A DNA stretch of 36,986 bases from Candidatus Omnitrophota bacterium. GTDB lineage: Bacteria > Omnitrophota > Gorgyraeia > Duberdicusellales > 4484-171. Of the stretch, positions 22,724 to 30,648 are shown piece after piece. Location: contig JAQTOI010000009.1 of assembly GCA_028713415.1 (NCBI GenBank), positions 1 to 36,986 of the forward strand, read 5' to 3'. Each line of letters begins with the position of its first letter. Within the stretch, counting starts at the first letter, position 1. The notes beneath the pieces are model-generated. The model saw only the letters and a list, made by a program, of their open reading frames with translations, was not told the DNA's origin and did not search any database. The translations under genes and the position numbers were made by a program.

Positions 22724-22834
22724 CTTCCGGGCGCCTGTATATTGTGAAAATTTCCTGCTCTGTAAAGCATGAAATTTTCACAAAGCGCCTCGGAAGTTAA
22801 ATTCTCTCGCCTATAGCGAGAGAATTTAAGGAGG
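22724..22834 (+). promoter_or_regulatory. Two-hairpin leader ending in the Shine-Dalgarno (copy 2)
   Basis: Outer stem CTTCCG (22724-22729) with CGGAAG (22791-22796) and GCGC (22731-22734) with GCGC (22785-22788). Hairpin A': GTGAAAATTTC (22744-22754) with GAAATTTTCAC (22771-22781), with inner TGCT/AGCA. Hairpin B': a perfect 14-bp stem (22797-22810 with 22816-22829, 5-nt loop), directly followed by GGAGG (22830-22834), 4 nt before the ATG. The plan is the same as at 17146-17258, with the loop and several stem positions changed in a compensatory way. Confidence 0.72.
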
Positions 22835-22838
22835 AATA

Positions 22839-23789
22839 ATGTTCAGAGAAAAGATAAAAGTGTTTGATTGTACCATCAGAGATGGTGGGCTTATTAATAA
22901 TCATGATTTCGACGATAGATTCGTGCGGGAAGTTTATAAGGCTCTTTCGTTAGCCGGCGTGGACTATATGGAGATGGGGTATAAGAATTCGAAAAAACTT
23001 TTTTCGCCAAAAGAATTCGGAAAATGGAAGTTTTGTGATGATGAGGCGATAAGCAGTATCATTGACGGAAATAAGTCCAAAACCAAGATTTCGGTGATGG
23101 TCGATGTTGATCGCGTGGATATCGAAGACGTAAAACCAAAAAAAGCAAGCCCGGTGGATATGATACGCGTGGCTACCTATGTTAAGGATATTGATAAGGC
23201 TATATATCTCGTAAATAACTTTGCCGAGAAGGGGTATGAAACTACCGTTAATATTATGGCTATTTCAAGAGCTCTTGATAATGAATTAACTGAAGCACTT
23301 TGCCAGCTCGAAGAAGAATGCAAGGCAAACACCATCTATATAGTTGATAGCTTTGGAGCGCTGTATCAGGAAACTACTGAATTTCTCATTAAGAAATTTA
23401 AAAGTATCTTAAAAACAAAGGAAATTGGCATTCATGCGCACAATAATCAGCAGCTTGCGTTTGCCAACACCATTGAAGCGATAATACATGACGCTAATTT
23501 TGTTGACGGGACTGTTTACGGGCTTGGCAGGGCCGCCGGAAATTGCCCGCTTGAACTTTTAATAGGATTCTTGAAAAACCCCAAATTTGACATAAGGCCT
23601 ATTTTGGACCTCATATCCAATGAGTTTATACCGCTTAGAGAAAAAATGGAATGGGGTTACATTATACCTTATGCTATAACCGGTATTCTCGACGAACATC
23701 CCAAAGCCGCAATGGCGCTGCGCAACAGTGATAAAAAAGAAAATTATAGAGAGTTTTATGAAAGTTTAGTAGGGGATGATCTGGATTGA
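22839..23789 (+). CDS. DRE-TIM (HMGL-like) aldolase domain protein
   Basis: 316 residues. The N terminus VFDCTIRDGGLINNHDFDD carries the DRE-TIM metallolyase signature (Asp10, Arg14 and Asp15 region), and IGIHAHNNQQLAFAN supplies the metal-binding His-x-His pair. The middle contains 'VDSFGALYQETTEFL' and 'VDGTVYGLGRAAGNCPLELLI', as in 4-hydroxy-2-oxovalerate aldolase and related lyases. The family cleaves or forms C-C bonds next to a 2-oxo acid with a divalent metal. Members of this exact type are found near polysaccharide genes, but the substrate is unknown. The gene is preceded by the two-hairpin leader and reads into the eda-like gene with the stop TGA and next start nearly overlapping. 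Confidence 0.82.
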   Translation: MFREKIKVFDCTIRDGGLINNHDFDDRFVREVYKALSLAGVDYMEMGYKNSKKLFSPKEFGKWKFCDDEAISSIIDGNKSKTKISVMVDVDRVDIEDVKPKKASPVDMIRVATYVKDIDKAIYLVNNFAEKGYETTVNIMAISRALDNELTEALCQLEEECKANTIYIVDSFGALYQETTEFLIKKFKSILKTKEIGIHAHNNQQLAFANTIEAIIHDANFVDGTVYGLGRAAGNCPLELLIGFLKNPKFDIRPILDLISNEFIPLREKMEWGYIIPYAITGILDEHPKAAMALRNSDKKENYREFYESLVGDDLD

Positions 23790-23791
23790 CA

Positions 23792-24424
23792 ATGGAGATA
23801 GGTAGATTTAAGAAACTACCCATTTTGGGCATATTACGCGGCATAGACCAAGATAGGCTTGAACCGCTCATCGAAACAATAATAGCGTCAGGCCTTGAAA
23901 CGATAGAGATAACCATGAATACGCCGAATGCGCCGCTCTTGATAAAAAAATCTATCGAAATTGCCGGAAAGAAACTGGCGGTAGGAGCTGGAACAGTGCT
24001 GGATAAGCAAGCTTTAGAAGCTGCCGTTTTAGCCGGTGCAACTTTTATCGTTATGCCGGTATTGGTGGAGGAAGTAGCGCGTTATTGCACCAGGAATAAA
24101 ATCCCGTTCTTTCCGGGAGCGTTAAGCCCGCAGGAAATATATACAGCCTGGCATTCGGGTGCCACTATGGTAAAAGTTTTTCCTTCCGGTTTCTTTGGCC
24201 CACAGTATTTTAAGGAAATAAAAGGGCCATTTGGCGATATTGAGCTTTTGGCCTGCGGTGGGGTTACTGCACAAAATATGCGGGAGTATTTGGCAGGTGG
24301 AGCCAGCGCCGTTGCTTTTGGCGCAAGCGTTTTTAAGCCGGAATGGCTCCGGAAGAAAGATTTTTCCAGCATAGCCGCATCCGTCAGAGATTTTGTTACC
24401 GAGGGTAAATCTATTTTTACTTAA
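23792..24424 (+). CDS. eda: KDPG/KHG-type 2-oxo acid aldolase
   Basis: 210 residues from ATG 23792; a TTG at 23786 overlapping the previous stop would add two. Class I aldolase motifs: LGILRGID near the start, Glu39 in IEITMNTPNA and the Schiff-base lysine Lys128 in GATMVKVFPSG, then 'LLACGGVTAQNMREYLAGGASAVAFGASVF' with the phosphate-binding glycines. These enzymes cleave 2-dehydro-3-deoxy-6-phosphogluconate or 4-hydroxy-2-oxoglutarate to pyruvate plus an aldehyde. The tight pairing with a second aldolase-like gene suggests a sugar-acid pathway other than plain Entner-Doudoroff, as no edd or sugar kinase is nearby. Confidence 0.87.
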   Translation: MEIGRFKKLPILGILRGIDQDRLEPLIETIIASGLETIEITMNTPNAPLLIKKSIEIAGKKLAVGAGTVLDKQALEAAVLAGATFIVMPVLVEEVARYCTRNKIPFFPGALSPQEIYTAWHSGATMVKVFPSGFFGPQYFKEIKGPFGDIELLACGGVTAQNMREYLAGGASAVAFGASVFKPEWLRKKDFSSIAASVRDFVTEGKSIFT

Positions 24425-24459
24425 ATTTTCCAGGCATTTTTTAGTTCAAGAAGTACCGT

Positions 24460-25299
24460 ATGCTAATTTATGTTTTGCGGAATTTTTTCTACTTTTATAT
24501 TCTTGCGGCCATTATTTTTTTCACTCCTAAGGCTATAGCAGGAGCAGAAGAGACTCAAGTTAAGATTTTCCGAATAAAGGCGAGTAACGCGCAATCACTT
24601 TATTCCGTGGCCAATGATTTAAAGAGTGCGCAAGGCAAGATTAGCATCGATAAAAATACAAACAGCCTTATTGTAGTTGATTACCCTTCTGTAATAGCGC
24701 GCATAGAAAGTGTTATCAGCCAATTGGATATACCTGAAAAAATGGTTGAAGTTAAAGTTTTAATCGTTGAAGCTGACAACAGATTCTTTAATAATATAGG
24801 CGTGAGTGTTGGTAAGATTATTCCGGAGGAAGGATTTAAAACAATAGTTAATTTAATAGACAGTTCTGCTGTCGCACGAAAGCGTTCGCAGATGCAGGTG
24901 CGCACGCTCAGCAACCATCCCGCAACGCTTTCCGTGAGCAAAGATGAAATTTTCGGCTCAACCATTACCAATTATAATGATGGTACCCAAGTGGTAGCTT
25001 TTGTGCGCCAGCCTGTGGGAAATTTTTTAGAAGTAATACCTACGGCCAATGATGACGGAACAATAACCATCGCCCTGCGGCCGGCTTCAAGCGAACTAGC
25101 CCCTGACGGCCTGATAGAGGAAAAATCAATTTTAACCCAAGTGGTAGTTAAAAACGGAGACACCGTGGCCATAGGAGGGGCGGATACTGCTTATGACGAG
25201 GAAAACCGGCAGGGAGTTTTAGGCTTGCCGCTGTCATCGGAAAGGAACCGCGCAAGTAAAAGTGTAATCATGTTCCTTACGGCAGAAGTTTTCCAGTAA
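24460..25299 (+). CDS. Short secretin-like protein
   Basis: 279 residues. After a signal peptide (about 1-29, ending IAGAEE), one secretin N-domain is visible, 'VKIFRIKASNAQSLYSVANDL... ISIDKNTNSLIVVDYPSVIARIESVISQLDIPEKMVEVKVLIVEA' (about 36-107), followed by part of the secretin core, 'NHPATLSVSKDE', 'EVIPTANDDGTITIALRP' and 'VVVKNGDTVAIGG'. An ordinary GspD or PilQ is 500-700 residues with several N-domains, and the core ends in a VPxLGxIPxLGxLF lip. Here the corresponding end is GVLGLPLSSERNRASKSVIMFLTAEVF, so the lip is shortened. It could be a remodelled outer-membrane pore, a plug-forming fragment, or an old remnant under selection. It heads the signalling block. Confidence 0.75.
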   Translation: MLIYVLRNFFYFYILAAIIFFTPKAIAGAEETQVKIFRIKASNAQSLYSVANDLKSAQGKISIDKNTNSLIVVDYPSVIARIESVISQLDIPEKMVEVKVLIVEADNRFFNNIGVSVGKIIPEEGFKTIVNLIDSSAVARKRSQMQVRTLSNHPATLSVSKDEIFGSTITNYNDGTQVVAFVRQPVGNFLEVIPTANDDGTITIALRPASSELAPDGLIEEKSILTQVVVKNGDTVAIGGADTAYDEENRQGVLGLPLSSERNRASKSVIMFLTAEVFQ

Positions 25300-25311
25300 C
25301 CATAGAGATAT

Positions 25312-27384
25312 ATGGGAAAAAGAAATATACGGCTAAAAATCATATTTATAACGGGACTTTTTCTATTCGAAGTATTTTTATTGACTTTCTTACTTTTTTG
25401 GGCTGTTCGCAACTATGAGAATAGCGTGAAATTATCTTCTACTGCCTCCGGAAAAATCGATGCGGTTAAGGATTTACAAATTGCTTTAGCGGAAGTTTCG
25501 ATGCCGGTAAATGATTTTCTTATTGCAGGCTCAGATAGAAACGAACCTAAGAATTTCAGAACCGTAAGCACGCGGCTTGAACGCCTCTTTGCTACTCTCG
25601 CAAAAGAAAAAATTACCGTTGGCGCACAAGTGCAGGTATTGGCAGATATTCAGAAAAAATATTTTTCCGGAAAAAAAATTGCGCAAAAAATTTTAAATCT
25701 ACCCGATGCGATCAGGGAACGTGAAGGTGGCGCATTAATGGAAAATATGGATAAGGAATTTAGCGATGCATTGCGCCAGGCTGAAAAATTGCATGAATAT
25801 GCGCTCCGTGGAGTTAGTGACGCGAAAAAAAATTACCAAAAATTCAGTAGCTTAATTGCCTTTCTGACTCTTGTTATTATACTTTTTAATCTATTTTTTA
25901 TCGCTGCTATTATAATTTTTTTTGAGCGTGCTGTAATAGCGCCGATTTTTTCTTTGCGCTCAGCCGCCCTTGAGGTTGCCGCGGGAAATCTGGATAAAAA
26001 GGTAGAAATTTACGCGAATAATGAGATTGGAGAACTTGCGGCTCTTTTTAATGTTATGGTAGAGAAGCGCAAAATGGCGCAAAATGAACTTTTAAATCAA
26101 AATCAAACTCAGGAGATACTTAATGATATTCTTAAAATATCTTTAGAAAATATTCCGTTTGCCGAAGTATTAAAGAAAACTATTGAGCGCCTGTTCTCCA
26201 TTCCTTGGTTTTCATTGGAAAGAAGAGGAGGTATATTTCTTGTTGAAGATAATCCGCAGCTCCTTACACTGAAAGCGCAGGCAGGCTTATCTTCTCAAAT
26301 TCAAGAAATGTGTGAATGTGTGCCTTTTGGAAAATGCCTTTGCGGTAGAGCGGCGGCTTCCGGTAAAATTGAATTTGCCGACTGTTTAGATGAACGGCAC
26401 GAAAGCACTTACAGCAACATGCCTCCTCACGGGCATTATTGCGTGCCGATTGTCAATGTTGATAAAAAACGGTTAGGGGTGATTAACCTTTACCTTAAAG
26501 AAGGGCATAAAGATTCAAGCAGAGAAAGGGAACTCCTTACGGCTATCGCCAATATCCTTGTGGGCATAATCGAGCGCAGAAGCGCGGAAGAATTGCGGGA
26601 AAAAGCCTACGCCGAGCTTAAAAGTACACAGGAGCAACTAATACAGTCAGAGAAATTTAGGGCTATAGGCAAACTCGCCAGCGGAATCGCGCATGAGGTA
26701 CGTAATCCACTAGCGATAATCATGCAGAGTGCAGACTACCTAGCGAATAAACTCTACGAAAACAAAGATGTAGGAGACGTTGCGAGCATGATTAAGGAAA
26801 ATATCAAGCGGGCCGACAACATTATTTGCGCTTTGGTTGATTTCTCCAGGGTAACTAAACTTGAGCTTGAGTCTCTCGATATTAATTTGCTGATAGAAAA
26901 TTCTCTTTTATTGATTCCGCACAGTTTTATTTTGGAGAATATAGAGGTGGTAAAGGCATTTAGCGCAAATCTCCCGCCAGTTACGGCTGATAAAAAAAAG
27001 CTTACCCAGGTATTTATTAATATATTCTTAAACGCTATACAGGCAATGCCCGACGGAGGCTCGCTCTTTATCCGCACCTACGAAACTAAAGTTACCGCAC
27101 CCTTTTACGATAAAAGCAAAGACGGGCAAGTAGCATTCGAAGCAGGAGAAAATATAGTACGTATTGAAATAGAAGATACAGGATGCGGCATCTCTCCAGA
27201 ACATCTAAAGTTAATTTTTGACCCATTTTTTACCACGCGTTCTTCTCAACAAGGCACTGGTTTAGGGTTAAGTGTAGTAAAAAATATTATTCAAATGCAT
27301 AAAGGTTTTATTGATGTAGAAAGCCAGGTGCAGAAGGGTACAAAATTTATTATTACCTTAAAAGGAGGTGGGTCAGTCGTATGA
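25312..27384 (+). CDS. Membrane sensor histidine kinase (HAMP-GAF-HisKA-HATPase)
   Basis: 690 residues. Two membrane helices (about 9-31 and 182-205) flank a helical periplasmic sensor. HAMP follows (about 206-258), then a GAF domain (about 275-425) with a Cys cluster, Cys334, Cys336, Cys342, Cys344 (CECVPFGKCLC), and a second conserved block ERHESTYSNMPPHGHYCVPI. The kinase has phospho-acceptor His461 in GIAHEVRNPLAI, the N box NIFLNAIQAMPDGG, G1 DTGCGIS and G2 GTGLGLSVVKNIIQ. It probably autophosphorylates and passes phosphate to the receiver whose start overlaps its stop by 4 bp (ATGA at 27381). The stimulus is unknown; the Cys-rich GAF could sense redox state or bind a metal. Confidence 0.9.
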   Translation: MGKRNIRLKIIFITGLFLFEVFLLTFLLFWAVRNYENSVKLSSTASGKIDAVKDLQIALAEVSMPVNDFLIAGSDRNEPKNFRTVSTRLERLFATLAKEKITVGAQVQVLADIQKKYFSGKKIAQKILNLPDAIREREGGALMENMDKEFSDALRQAEKLHEYALRGVSDAKKNYQKFSSLIAFLTLVIILFNLFFIAAIIIFFERAVIAPIFSLRSAALEVAAGNLDKKVEIYANNEIGELAALFNVMVEKRKMAQNELLNQNQTQEILNDILKISLENIPFAEVLKKTIERLFSIPWFSLERRGGIFLVEDNPQLLTLKAQAGLSSQIQEMCECVPFGKCLCGRAAASGKIEFADCLDERHESTYSNMPPHGHYCVPIVNVDKKRLGVINLYLKEGHKDSSRERELLTAIANILVGIIERRSAEELREKAYAELKSTQEQLIQSEKFRAIGKLASGIAHEVRNPLAIIMQSADYLANKLYENKDVGDVASMIKENIKRADNIICALVDFSRVTKLELESLDINLLIENSLLLIPHSFILENIEVVKAFSANLPPVTADKKKLTQVFINIFLNAIQAMPDGGSLFIRTYETKVTAPFYDKSKDGQVAFEAGENIVRIEIEDTGCGISPEHLKLIFDPFFTTRSSQQGTGLGLSVVKNIIQMHKGFIDVESQVQKGTKFIITLKGGGSVV

Positions 27385-27764
27385 ACAAGAGAAGAATAAT
27401 GGTAGTTGACGATGAAGAAAATTTCTTACAGATTGTAAAGTTAAATCTAGAGGAAACAGGGCAATATGAGGTACTTACGTTATCAACTGCTAAAAATATA
27501 CTGGATGAGTTGCATCGGTTTAGGCCAGATCTAATATTTCTTGATCTTCTTATGCCTTCTGTTGGCGGTATTGATGCTTGCGAGGAACTTAACCATGACG
27601 ACTTGGGGCGTAAGACCCCCATTATCATCGTTTCCGGGCTTGCTAAAGAACAGGATAAACTTAAAGCGTATAAACTAGGTGTGATTGATTATCTTAATAA
27701 GCCAATCGATTTAAAGACTATGCTCAAGGCTGTTGATAAAGCATTAGGGGAGTTTAAGGTGTAA
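27381..27764 (+). CDS. Single-domain response regulator (CheY-like)
   Basis: 127 residues, one receiver domain and nothing else. The acidic pair is Asp10-Asp11, the phospho-acceptor Asp55 in LIFLDLLMP, the Ser/Thr position is in IIIVSGLA and the lysine is in YLNKPID. It overlaps the upstream kinase by ATGA, so it is the likely direct phosphorylation partner. With no output domain it must act by protein contact or as a shuttle in a phosphorelay. Confidence 0.9.
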   Translation: MNKRRIMVVDDEENFLQIVKLNLEETGQYEVLTLSTAKNILDELHRFRPDLIFLDLLMPSVGGIDACEELNHDDLGRKTPIIIVSGLAKEQDKLKAYKLGVIDYLNKPIDLKTMLKAVDKALGEFKV

Positions 27765-27811
27765 ACAATTGTGGGCGCTAATTCTATATGAATCTAAAAT
27801 AGGAGTAAACG

Positions 27812-29464
27812 ATGAATAGGGTCCTTATTGTGGACGATGAAACAGAAGTATTGGAAGCACTATCTTCTAATTTGATGCGCCGCGGATATTCTGTGAATAC
27901 AGCCCCCAATGCTGAAGCTGGAATTGCGAAGACAAAGACAGAGAGATTTGACGTAGCCCTTGTTGATATTAAATTGCCGGGCATGGATGGAATAATGCTG
28001 CTTGAACAGATAAAAAAGATAGATGCTGAGATGGAAGTTGTTATGATTACCGGGCATGCATCAGTCGAATCTGTTAAGCTGTGCATGCAGAAAGGTGCTT
28101 ATGATTATATTGAGAAGCCATTGGATACCAATAGAATCGCAGTAGTTATTGAGAAGGCGCTCGAAAAACGCCAACTCACAACAACGGTTGCTTTGCATGA
28201 AATAAGCAAGGCGATTTTTTCTACAATAGAAATGGATGAGCTCCTAAAAATAATTGTAGATTTGGCCATGAAAGTTTTACAGGCGGATGATTGTTCTATA
28301 ATGCTTTTTGATGAAAACAATAAGTTATATATTGCTTTTTCTCATGGTCTTGACGAAGAGATTAAAAAGAGCACTAGATTAGCTATTGGAGAAAAGATTG
28401 CCGGATGGGTTGCGGAAACTAAGCAGCCAATAATTCTAATTAATGGCTTGACGAATGACCCAAGATTTGCGGGTATAACGGGAAGAGAAAATATTAAATC
28501 AGCTATAGTAAATCCGCTACTGAAAAATGATAAAATATTAGGCATTCTAGCAGTTAGCCGCAAACAAATAGAAGAGAATTTTAATAAAGCTGATTTGTAT
28601 AAAGCGACAGTATTTGCTTCTTTGGTAAGTTTAGCGTTAGATAATGCAAATTTATATAAAAATATTCAAAAATTGCGAAACGAACTCATTCTGGTTAATA
28701 AAAGTCTAGAAAATAAAGAAAAAAATGCTTTGGCAATGGTTGCGCAGCTTAGAGCTGCGCACGAAGAGTTAAAGGCCAATCAGTACCAATTGTTGCAGTC
28801 TGCAAAACTTTCCGCTTTAGGCCGGCTCGTCTCTGATATGGCTCATGAAGTCAATAATCCCTTAATGATAATTTCAGGTAATGCCCAACTTTCTCTTATG
28901 GAAGAGATATCAAGCGAAACGGTAAAAAATAATCTTAAGGTTATTTTTGAAGAAAGCCAGCATGCAAAGGATATCCTGCAAAGGTTGCTCAAATTCGCCC
29001 GTCCCAGTAAGGACCAGGTGAAAGATGTAGATATCAACAAGAGCATAGAATCGGTGGCAATCCTTTTAGGGCACCAATTTAATTTATCTAACGTCCAAAT
29101 AATAAGGAGCTATGCCGATGATTTGCCGCATATTTCAATAGATGAATGCCAAATGCATGAAGTATTCATGAATCTTTTAAATAATGCCAGAGATGCTATG
29201 CCTGGAGGCGGAGTTATTACGATAACTACCGGTATTGAGGGCGACTATTTGAAAATAGACTTTTGCGATACCGGATGCGGTATGTCTGAAGAAAATATGA
29301 AAAAAATATTTGAGCCATTTTTTACCACCAAGGAAAAAGGCACAGGGCTTGGTTTGTCAGTATCGTATGGTATCGTAAAGGTGCATAACGGTGAACTGAA
29401 ATTAAAAAGCATTCCCGACAAGGGCACCACCGCCACTATATACTTACCCTTAAAGAGAAGCTAA
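27812..29464 (+). CDS. Receiver-GAF-histidine kinase hybrid
   Basis: 550 residues, soluble. An N-terminal receiver (about 1-120) with Asp52 in ALVDIKLPG, a GAF domain (about 135-285), a coiled-coil linker and a HisKA/HATPase kinase with His345 in DMAHEVNNPLMI, N box NLLNNARDAMPGGG, G1 DTGCGMS and G2 GTGLGLSVSYGIVK. The receiver at the N terminus suggests that the kinase is controlled by phosphorylation from another kinase, probably the membrane kinase upstream. A good AGGAGT (about 27800) precedes the ATG. The stop overlaps the next receiver gene by 1 bp (TAATG). Confidence 0.9.
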   Translation: MNRVLIVDDETEVLEALSSNLMRRGYSVNTAPNAEAGIAKTKTERFDVALVDIKLPGMDGIMLLEQIKKIDAEMEVVMITGHASVESVKLCMQKGAYDYIEKPLDTNRIAVVIEKALEKRQLTTTVALHEISKAIFSTIEMDELLKIIVDLAMKVLQADDCSIMLFDENNKLYIAFSHGLDEEIKKSTRLAIGEKIAGWVAETKQPIILINGLTNDPRFAGITGRENIKSAIVNPLLKNDKILGILAVSRKQIEENFNKADLYKATVFASLVSLALDNANLYKNIQKLRNELILVNKSLENKEKNALAMVAQLRAAHEELKANQYQLLQSAKLSALGRLVSDMAHEVNNPLMIISGNAQLSLMEEISSETVKNNLKVIFEESQHAKDILQRLLKFARPSKDQVKDVDINKSIESVAILLGHQFNLSNVQIIRSYADDLPHISIDECQMHEVFMNLLNNARDAMPGGGVITITTGIEGDYLKIDFCDTGCGMSEENMKKIFEPFFTTKEKGTGLGLSVSYGIVKVHNGELKLKSIPDKGTTATIYLPLKRS

Positions 29465-29838
29465 TGTATACTATTTTAGTTATTGACGATGAACCGAAGA
29501 TGGCCGATATTCTGCAGCGTTTTTTGATTAAATCAGGATTCAAAGTAATGGTCGCTCTGGGCGGAGAAGAAGGTATGGGTGTTTTGTGTTCCGCGGTTAA
29601 AGTGGATCTAATAACTTTAGACATGAAAATGCCTGGAGTAACCGGAATTAATGTTTTGAGGGGGATGAGGGGATTAAATAGAAAAACACCGGCCATTATT
29701 CTTACCGGTTCAATTAACCTAGACTATTTCCTGTTTACGGAGTTGCAGGAAGTTGGGCTTACGCGCGAAGATATTCTTTATAAACCCGTAGATTTATTTG
29801 TATTCTTAACACTGATCAAAAAGAGACTTGGGATATAA
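29464..29838 (+). CDS. Single-domain response regulator
   Basis: 124 residues, one receiver domain. The acidic residues are Asp8-Asp9, phospho-acceptor Asp53 in ITLDMKMPG, Thr in IILTGS and Lys in ILYKPVD. The spacing between Thr and Lys is longer than usual (LDYFLFTELQEVGLTREDILYK), an extra loop also seen in some shuttle receivers. ATG overlaps the previous stop as TAATG, so translation is coupled to the hybrid kinase. Confidence 0.88.
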   Translation: MYTILVIDDEPKMADILQRFLIKSGFKVMVALGGEEGMGVLCSAVKVDLITLDMKMPGVTGINVLRGMRGLNRKTPAIILTGSINLDYFLFTELQEVGLTREDILYKPVDLFVFLTLIKKRLGI

Positions 29839-29880
29839 AAGCATAATAGCGGATTCATCTATCAATGTAAGAGGGGCAAT

Positions 29881-30648
29881 ATGTTCAAAAGCGTTTTGTT
29901 AGCGGATAGTGATATTAAATTTAGAGAAAAATTTCACGATACATTATCTTTAATCGGACATAAGGTAGATTGCCTAACCAATAGCGAAGATATTTTTACG
30001 CGGTTAGAAACCGAAAAGCCTGGCCTGCTTGTTTTAGGGCACGATTTAATTTCACTGACAACGTATGAATTTCTTGAAAAGCTAAGGGCAATTGAAAAAC
30101 AGATGCCGGTTGTGTTTTTAATAAAAGAATCCCCGAGCACCCTCGCGTTATCTAAAATCAAAAGCTTTGCCGCGGTAGATGTCGTAAAGAAAGATTTTTC
30201 TAATCATCTTATGTTTAAGGTTATCCTAGAGATTATACACGAGCCTGGCGAAAAGATTGAGGAGGGCAAACATTCAAATTTGGGAAAAATACTGGTTGTC
30301 GATGATATGGCTCAGATGAGAACGTTAGTAAAAGGTTTATTGAAGTTTCGCGGTTTTGATGCTCTTGAGGCGCCCGGCGGCAAAGAGGCTTTAGAGCTGA
30401 CAGAAAAAGAAAAGCCTAGATTAATCCTCTTGGATATGAGAATGCCGCAGATGGATGGGTTGGCGGTATTGAATAAAATTAAAGAATTTGATAATTCGAT
30501 AAAGGTTGTTATGCTAAGCGGGTTAGAGGATGAAGAAGCCATTAATGAAGCACTTAGGGCGGGAGCCTGTGATTTTCTCGTCAAGCCATTTGATTTTAAA
30601 AAACTTGAAGTGTTAGCCTTAGCGATACTTATATCAATATCACGTTAA
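29881..30648 (+). CDS. Tandem receiver protein, first domain degenerate
   Basis: 255 residues. Domain 1 (about 1-120) has receiver-like strands but Gly53 where the phospho-acceptor Asp should be (LLVLGHDLIS); an Asp lies two residues later at 55. Domain 2 (about 135-255) is canonical: VVDDMAQMR, Asp185 in LILLDMRMPQMDG, VVMLSGLEDEE and FLVKPFDF. No effector domain follows. The pseudo-receiver may dimerise or gate the second one. A good AGAGGGG (about 29870) precedes the ATG. The 3' end overlaps the convergent methyltransferase gene by 9 bp. Confidence 0.88.
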   Translation: MFKSVLLADSDIKFREKFHDTLSLIGHKVDCLTNSEDIFTRLETEKPGLLVLGHDLISLTTYEFLEKLRAIEKQMPVVFLIKESPSTLALSKIKSFAAVDVVKKDFSNHLMFKVILEIIHEPGEKIEEGKHSNLGKILVVDDMAQMRTLVKGLLKFRGFDALEAPGGKEALELTEKEKPRLILLDMRMPQMDGLAVLNKIKEFDNSIKVVMLSGLEDEEAINEALRAGACDFLVKPFDFKKLEVLALAILISISR

